Shown here: positions 1 through 3,019 of the stretch, in pieces
Layout of the letters: each line of letters starts with the position of its first letter
Numbering within the stretch: the first letter of the stretch is position 1
NCBI GenBank assembly: GCA_017618515.1
Contig: JAFZUB010000102.1
Location: forward strand, 1-5,341
Direction of reading: 5' to 3'
DNA length: 5,341 nt
Source of the DNA: Bacteroidaceae bacterium
GTDB taxonomy: Bacteria > Bacteroidota > Bacteroidia > Bacteroidales > Bacteroidaceae
The notes under the pieces: model-generated
What the model saw: only the letters and a program-made list of their open reading frames with translations
Told to the model about the DNA's origin: nothing
Database searches by the model: none
Made by a program: the position numbers and the translations under genes

Positions 1-1
1 C

Positions 2-679
2 CTGGCATGGTGCACTATAGTGGTGGCGCAGCAGAACGGTAAGGTGCAAAACAGGCCTTACATCGACCTGCGGCCATTTCACTATGGTTTTTCTATTGGC
101 CTGCATCAGCAGAGCATCATCATGCCCAACACTGGCTACATAGATCCGGAGACGGGCCAGCAGTGGTGGGTGAGCAACGACAACTACAGCCCCGGCTTCA
201 CTGTGGGTCTTATCGGCGAGTGGCGCATCAATCAGTATCTTGCTGCCCGTGTGCTGCCTACCTTGCACTTTGCCTCCAAGCATATCACCTTCCATGAGCA
301 GACCACGGGGCAGACCGATTATCAGGACATGAAGTCCACCTATATTGCTGTGCCGTTGAATCTTAAGATTGCCGCCCCCCGCCACAACAACTATAGGCCT
401 TATGTTCTTGCTGGCGTCAATGCCATGTATAACCTCACCACCAAGGATCAGGCAAACATAGCTACCAAGCCGCTGAGTTTCAACTTTGAAGTGGGTCTTG
501 GCTGCGATTACTATCTGCCGTTCTTTAAGTTTTGCCCTGAGCTGAAGTTCTGCTTCGGCCTGACTAATGTGCTTAAGACAGACCGCTCCAACCTCACCGA
601 CAAGAGTAAGGCCATCTTTACCAAGGCAGTCAAGGATGCGCATACGGCGATGGTGGTGCTCACCTTCCACTTTGAATAG
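2..679 (+). CDS. porT: PorT family outer-membrane beta-barrel protein, 5'-truncated
   Basis: The reading frame is open to the left edge, so the true start is outside the window; 225 residues and the TAG stop are visible. The first visible residues (LAWCTIVVA, then QQNGK) read as the end of a signal peptide, with likely cleavage after Ala9, so little of the mature protein is missing. The body matches the PorT family as I know it from Bacteroidales: an N-terminal NRPYIDLRPFHYGFSIGLH block (residues 17-35), SPGFTVGLIGEWRINQYL (63-80), VPLNLKIAA (117-125) followed by NNYRPYVLAGV (129-139), GLGCDYYLPFFKFCPELKF (165-183), and a final amphipathic strand VVLTFHFE ending the protein, as in outer-membrane barrels. 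PorT of Porphyromonas gingivalis is needed for type IX secretion of gingipains. rlmH follows after 41 nt on the same strand with no clear promoter between them, so they probably share a transcript. An internal GTG at 20 could be miscalled as the start, but it falls inside the signal peptide. Confidence 0.87.
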   Translation: MAWCTIVVAQQNGKVQNRPYIDLRPFHYGFSIGLHQQSIIMPNTGYIDPETGQQWWVSNDNYSPGFTVGLIGEWRINQYLAARVLPTLHFASKHITFHEQTTGQTDYQDMKSTYIAVPLNLKIAAPRHNNYRPYVLAGVNAMYNLTTKDQANIATKPLSFNFEVGLGCDYYLPFFKFCPELKFCFGLTNVLKTDRSNLTDKSKAIFTKAVKDAHTAMVVLTFHFE

Positions 680-685
680 AAGACC

Positions 686-710
686 CTCCCCTTCCCTTTA
701 TGGAGGGGAG
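686..710 (+). promoter_or_regulatory. Hairpin overlapping the rlmH ribosome-binding region
   Basis: CTCCCC at 686-691 is exactly complementary to GGGGAG at 705-710, with a 13-nt loop. The right arm is the only Shine-Dalgarno-like sequence (GGAGGGGAG, 702-710) before the rlmH ATG at 721, so folding would hide it. There is no T-run after the stem, so it is a poor intrinsic terminator for porT. It resembles the G/C-rich stems at 1225-1262 and may simply be a dispersed repeat. The pairing is directly visible; a regulatory effect is inferred. Many Bacteroidota genes do not depend on Shine-Dalgarno pairing, which weakens the case. Confidence 0.4.
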
Positions 711-720
711 TTATTTGATT

Positions 721-1194
721 ATGAAGACTGTTTTACTTTTGGTTGGCAAAACAATATCTGCGCCACTAAATCAGATGATTGACGACTATGTGGGGCGAAT
801 CGTTCACTTCACACCGTTCAGTGTGGAGGTGGTACCGGAACTGAAGAATGCTAAGTCGCTCACACAAGAGCAGCAGAAGACGATGGAGGGAAAAGCTCTG
901 TTGGCGAAGCTTAAGCCTGCTGATCATGTGGTGTTGCTTGATGAGCACGGACGGCAGTATAGCTCCCTCGATTTCGCTCGCTATGTGACCCAGAGGCAGA
1001 GTCTCTCATCCCAGCGCGTAGTCTTTGTCGTTGGTGGCCCTTACGGTTTCTCTAAGGAAGTGTACGACCGTGCCGATGACAAACTCTCGCTTTCTCCCAT
1101 GACCTTCTCCCACCAGATGATAAGGCTCCTGTTTGTGGAGCAGTACTATCGCGCCCTCACCATTATAAACCACCTCCCTTATCATCACGAGTAA
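721..1194 (+). CDS. rlmH: 23S rRNA (pseudouridine1915-N3)-methyltransferase RlmH
   Basis: The 157-residue protein has the usual length of RlmH, a small SPOUT-class methyltransferase that uses S-adenosylmethionine to methylate N3 of pseudouridine 1915 in helix 69 of 23S rRNA, acting on assembled 70S ribosomes in the cytoplasm. The family's typical start (MKTVLLLVGKT) is present. So are the cofactor-loop segment VVFVVGGPYGFS (residues 100-111, Gly105-Gly106), the trefoil-knot segment LSLSPMTFSHQMIRLLFVEQ (122-141), and the C-terminal NHLPYHHE, equivalent to the NHPYHRE end of the E. coli enzyme. I chose ATG 721 because family members begin at this point and a purine-rich GGAGGGGAG lies about 10 nt upstream. 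An in-frame ATG at 700 would add seven residues (MEGSYLI) and lies in the loop of the upstream hairpin. The gene follows porT by 41 nt and is probably co-transcribed with it; the downstream gene is convergent. Confidence 0.97.
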   Translation: MKTVLLLVGKTISAPLNQMIDDYVGRIVHFTPFSVEVVPELKNAKSLTQEQQKTMEGKALLAKLKPADHVVLLDEHGRQYSSLDFARYVTQRQSLSSQRVVFVVGGPYGFSKEVYDRADDKLSLSPMTFSHQMIRLLFVEQYYRALTIINHLPYHHE

Positions 1195-1198
1195 ATTT

Positions 1199-1264
1199 GG
1201 CTCCCCCTCTAAGAGTATTCGGCTCTCCCCCTAAGATAGGGGGAGTACCCCGAAGGGGGGAGGG
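1199..1264. repeat. G/C-rich compound hairpin between convergent genes (REP-like)
   Basis: The junction between the ends of rlmH and the serine hydrolase holds nested inverted repeats. CTCCCCCT (1225-1232) pairs perfectly with AGGGGGAG (1238-1245) around a 5-nt loop. CCCC (1248-1251) pairs with GGGG (1255-1258) around GAA. An upstream CTCCCCC (1201-1207) can pair with GGGGGAG (1256-1262), enclosing the inner stem. The left side is also an imperfect direct duplication: GGCTCCCCCTCTAAGA at 1199-1214 and GGCTCTCCCCCTAAGA at 1221-1236. No T-run follows on either strand, so as a terminator it would have to be of the U-tract-poor kind. Similar composition to the stem at 686-710 suggests a dispersed intergenic repeat; copy number in the genome cannot be judged here. 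The remaining sequence to 1307 shows nothing recognisable. Confidence 0.6.
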
Positions 1265-1307
1265 AGTATGAAAAAGCTTTGGGTAGGACAAGACTATGGC
1301 TACACTA

Positions 1308-2489
1308 TTATTCCCAGTTGTTGCAGTTGCTTAGTTGCTCGAATACTTCGGGAATAAAGATAGAGTTGTAATTATTCATGCCGATCCTTACCATAATCAA
1401 TTTTCTGTAGGGATTGACATAGAGCACCTGCCCACCAATGCCCAGAGCATAATAGCCAGGATATTGAGGTTTTGGGGAGCCTACGCTACTCAAGTTATAC
1501 CAATTGAAATGATAGCCGTCGTTACTGGTATTGTAGTCGGTCGTCTGATGTATCCAATCTTCGCTGACAATACGCTTGCCATCCCATATGCCACGATTGA
1601 GATAAAGGCGCCCCAGCTTGGCCAGATCCTTCATGGTGAGGGTGATACCACCAAAAGTATGGGCCACGTCGTGTCGATGGTTGTCGATATTTACCAACGC
1701 TGGCGATTCCATTTGTAGTGGCTTCCATACCTTCTCACTGAGATAGTCGGCAAAATGGCGGCCTGTAGCACGTTCGATAACCACGCCAAGAATCTGCGAT
1801 GTCATGCTCTCATATCGATGCTCCGTGCCAGGCTCCTTGCGGAATCGAAGACCACGAATTTGCTTCATTGTGTTGTGCCCATAATTCAATCTTGCCATCG
1901 CATGAAGCCGTTTCAGTCCCTTTAGGTTAAGTGAATAGGTATCGTCAAAGTCTAATCCACTCTGCATATTCAGCAGATGACGGATAGTGAGTTTCTGCCA
2001 CATAGGGTCTTTCTTCTTTAGCTCCGGCAGATACTGTGTCACAGCATCGTCTATGTTGTGGATATAGCCGTCGTCAACGGCAATGCCACACACAAGCGAT
2101 GTGATGGATTTGGATACGGAGAAGACCGTGGCCAATCGGTCGGAGGAAATGTCGCCCCAGTATTTCTCATATACGATGCTGTCGTTTTGGATAATAAGGA
2201 CACCTTGTGTCTTGCTCTTCCCGTTCAATGCCTCAGGAAAAGTGATGTTTGTGCAGTAATTTCCTTGTGTATAGAAATGTAGGGTGTCTATCCATTCGGC
2301 CGTGTTATGGGCAACAGGAAAAGAGAATGCCTGCCGGCCATTGGCAATCGTGTCGTGCGGGTGATGCTTGAAGCTGTAGATGTTCGGTCCTCCCTTGCCG
2401 TCAGCCCGATAACCTCGTATGATTGAACACGAAGTCATCATAATGCAGAGGAGTCCCAATAATATCTGGAAGATGGTTTTAGTATTCAT
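1308..2489 (-). CDS. Lipoprotein serine hydrolase, beta-lactamase/class C family
   Basis: A 393-residue protein of the beta-lactamase-related serine hydrolase family (PF00144; class C beta-lactamases, family VIII esterases, 6-aminohexanoate-dimer hydrolase and DD-peptidase relatives). The start MNTKTIFQILLGLLCIMMTSC is a lipoprotein signal peptide with lipid-acceptor Cys21. No acidic surface-export signal follows it (CSIIRGYRAD), so I infer a periplasm-facing anchor. The nucleophile motif SxxK is FSVSKSITSL, with Ser124 and Lys127. The second motif is Tyr226-Glu-Ser in HRYESMTSQILG, with Ser where many members have Asn. GIGGQ (350-354) stands in the third-motif position. Family landmarks LTIRHLLNMQSGLDF (167-181) and GGITLTMKDLAKLGRLYLNRG (280-300) are also seen. 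A longer in-frame start at 2528 adds MKCVTLPYDLIRD but lies upstream of the likely promoter, so I reject it. The gene is monocistronic and convergent with rlmH. Substrate cannot be told from sequence; true beta-lactamase activity is not implied. Confidence 0.9.
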   Translation of the reverse strand: MNTKTIFQILLGLLCIMMTSCSIIRGYRADGKGGPNIYSFKHHPHDTIANGRQAFSFPVAHNTAEWIDTLHFYTQGNYCTNITFPEALNGKSKTQGVLIIQNDSIVYEKYWGDISSDRLATVFSVSKSITSLVCGIAVDDGYIHNIDDAVTQYLPELKKKDPMWQKLTIRHLLNMQSGLDFDDTYSLNLKGLKRLHAMARLNYGHNTMKQIRGLRFRKEPGTEHRYESMTSQILGVVIERATGRHFADYLSEKVWKPLQMESPALVNIDNHRHDVAHTFGGITLTMKDLAKLGRLYLNRGIWDGKRIVSEDWIHQTTDYNTSNDGYHFNWYNLSSVGSPKPQYPGYYALGIGGQVLYVNPYRKLIMVRIGMNNYNSIFIPEVFEQLSNCNNWE

Positions 2490-2510
2490 ATCTCTTATCA
2501 AATCATACGG

Positions 2511-2518
2511 CAAAGTTA
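2511..2518 (-). promoter_or_regulatory. Bacteroidota -7 promoter element for the serine hydrolase
   Basis: On the minus strand this reads TAACTTTG, an exact match to the Bacteroidota -7 consensus TAnnTTTG. It sits 21 nt before the ATG at 2489, giving a short leader, and it lies inside the longer alternative reading frame, which argues for the 2489 start. The -33 region (about 2531-2540) is T-rich (ATTTTTCG) but has no clean TTTG, so the promoter may be moderate. Confidence 0.6.
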
Positions 2519-2540
2519 CACATTTCATTCCGAAAAATCT

Positions 2541-2577
2541 AAGTCTAAGCGGGCGAAATTTAAGTTGGAGCGGACGA
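2541..2577. repeat. Imperfect direct repeat, 21-bp period, between divergent promoters
   Basis: AAGTCTAAGCGGGCGA (2541-2556) and AAGTTGGAGCGGACGA (2562-2577) match at 12 of 16 positions, and the copies are offset by 21 bp, two helical turns. They lie just upstream of the hydrolase core promoter on one side and 16 bp before the -33 box of tRNA-Met on the other. This layout would suit a regulator binding two sites on one DNA face, but it could equally be a remnant of a low-complexity intergenic repeat. No binding protein can be named. Confidence 0.45.
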
Positions 2578-2593
2578 TTTTTCCCCCTTTTAT

Positions 2594-2624
2594 TTTGTCA
2601 GACGAAAAAGATGTGCTAATTTTG
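2594..2624 (+). promoter_or_regulatory. Bacteroidota promoter for tRNA-Met
   Basis: TTTG at 2594-2597 and TAATTTTG at 2617-2624 are separated by 19 bp, matching the Bacteroidota primary-sigma pattern TTTG-N19-21-TAnnTTTG at every fixed position. The tRNA begins 11 nt after the -7 box, so the transcript would have almost no 5' leader. Confidence 0.82.
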
Positions 2625-2635
2625 CACCTGGTTTT

Positions 2636-2709
2636 GGCGAGATAGCTCAGTTGGTTAGAGCGTCGGATTCATAATCCGGAGGTCGTGGGATCATGGCCCA
2701 CTCTCGCTA
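2636..2709 (+). tRNA. tRNA-Met (CAT), elongator type
   Basis: A full cloverleaf can be drawn. The acceptor stem GGCGAGA (2636-2642) pairs with TCTCGCT (2702-2708), with a G-U first pair. The D arm is GCTC/GAGC. The anticodon stem TCGGA pairs with TCCGG, with loop TTCATAA and anticodon CAT at 2670-2672. The variable loop is AGGTC, and the T stem is GTGGG/CCCAC. The discriminator is A and no CCA is encoded, so the end must be added by CCA nucleotidyltransferase. The anticodon stem lacks the three G-C pairs of initiator tRNA and the 1-72 position is not the C-A mismatch, so this is not the initiator. A tRNA-Ile that is lysidine-modified at the CAT anticodon is the alternative, but I think it less likely. 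The T loop is ATCATGG (2690-2696) instead of the usual TTCRANY, which is odd; automated scanners may score it low. Confidence 0.92.
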
Positions 2710-2711
2710 CT

Positions 2712-2747
2712 AAGGGCGACAGTTGACATACTGCCGCCCTTATTTTG
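2712..2747 (+). terminator. Intrinsic terminator of tRNA-Met
   Basis: AAGGGCG (2712-2718) pairs with CGCCCTT (2735-2741). The stem continues past one A-C mismatch as CAG/CTG (2720-2722 with 2731-2733), closing an 8-nt loop. The T-rich ATTTTG follows. It begins three nucleotides after the tRNA discriminator base. Confidence 0.78.
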
Positions 2748-2785
2748 ATATCTCATTACATCTTTCTCTATCTCTTTGCATATAC

Positions 2786-2819
2786 AAAAAAGGTATCGAC
2801 TCTCACGAGTGGATACCTT
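2786..2819 (-). terminator. Intrinsic terminator of tRNA-Val
   Basis: Read on the minus strand, AAGGTATC pairs with GATACCTT (8 bp), then after one mismatch ACTC pairs with GAGT around a 4-nt loop, and the stem runs directly into a run of six T. It lies 35 nt beyond the 3' end of tRNA-Val. It is a textbook intrinsic terminator in that orientation. On the plus strand the stem has no T-run after it, so it would not stop tRNA-Met transcripts as well. Confidence 0.85.
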
Positions 2820-2854
2820 CGTAATAATCTTTATGAAAGGGAATGTTGTTTTTG

Positions 2855-2929
2855 TGGGCGCTGACGGATTCGAACCGCCGACCCTCTGCTTGTAAGGCAG
2901 ATGCTCTGAACCAGCTGCGCTAAGCGCCC
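2855..2929 (-). tRNA. tRNA-Val (TAC)
   Basis: The minus strand folds as a standard cloverleaf. GGGCGCT pairs with AGCGCCC in a perfect 7-bp acceptor stem. The anticodon stem is TCTGC/GCAGA with loop CTTACAA, so the anticodon is TAC (plus-strand 2892-2894), reading GTA/GTG valine codons. The T arm is GGCGG/CCGTC with canonical loop TTCGAAT. The discriminator is A and no CCA is encoded. It is convergent with tRNA-Met and lies 90 nt downstream of the CotH gene on the same strand, with its own promoter. Confidence 0.96.
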
Positions 2930-2949
2930 GTTGCCTTCAAAAGACGGTG

Positions 2950-2981
2950 CAAAAGTAATACTTATTTTTTTACCGCCCAAG
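2950..2981 (-). promoter_or_regulatory. Bacteroidota promoter for tRNA-Val
   Basis: On the minus strand CTTG (2981-2978) and TACTTTTG (2957-2950) are separated by 20 bp. The -7 box fits TAnnTTTG exactly and the -33 box differs from TTTG by one base. The tRNA starts 20 nt after the -7 box. The promoter occupies the gap after the CotH stop codon, so tRNA-Val need not depend on read-through from that gene. A weak AAAGG/CCTTT stem with T-rich surroundings lies between 2984 and 3006, but I do not call it a terminator for the CotH gene. Confidence 0.75.
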
Positions 2982-3019
2982 AAAAAGGCTGACTTTTTTT
3001 CCTTTCAGAGGCTTTTTTG

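Noticed and set aside
700..720. Upstream ATG start for rlmH.
   Set aside because: RlmH proteins normally begin at the MKxVLL-type segment (721), and the purine-rich ribosome-binding sequence lies after this ATG.
1335..1718. 127-codon plus-strand frame.
   Set aside because: It is antisense to the serine hydrolase, which carries the recognisable motifs.
2490..2528. N-terminal extension of the serine hydrolase (MKCVTLPYDLIRD).
   Set aside because: It overlaps the TAACTTTG promoter element and would put 13 residues before a standard lipoprotein signal peptide.
2541..2577. CRISPR remnant suggested by two short repeats.
   Set aside because: The copies are imperfect, only 21 bp apart with no room for spacers, and no cas gene is near.
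2636..2929. tRNA genes as an integration site for a mobile element.
   Set aside because: No integrase, no duplicated tRNA 3' segment and no flanking att-like repeats are visible; both tRNAs have intact promoters and terminators.
2984..3006. Possible terminator for the CotH gene.
   Set aside because: The stem is only about five A/T-rich base pairs with a 12-nt loop, in a run of A and T where chance pairing is expected.
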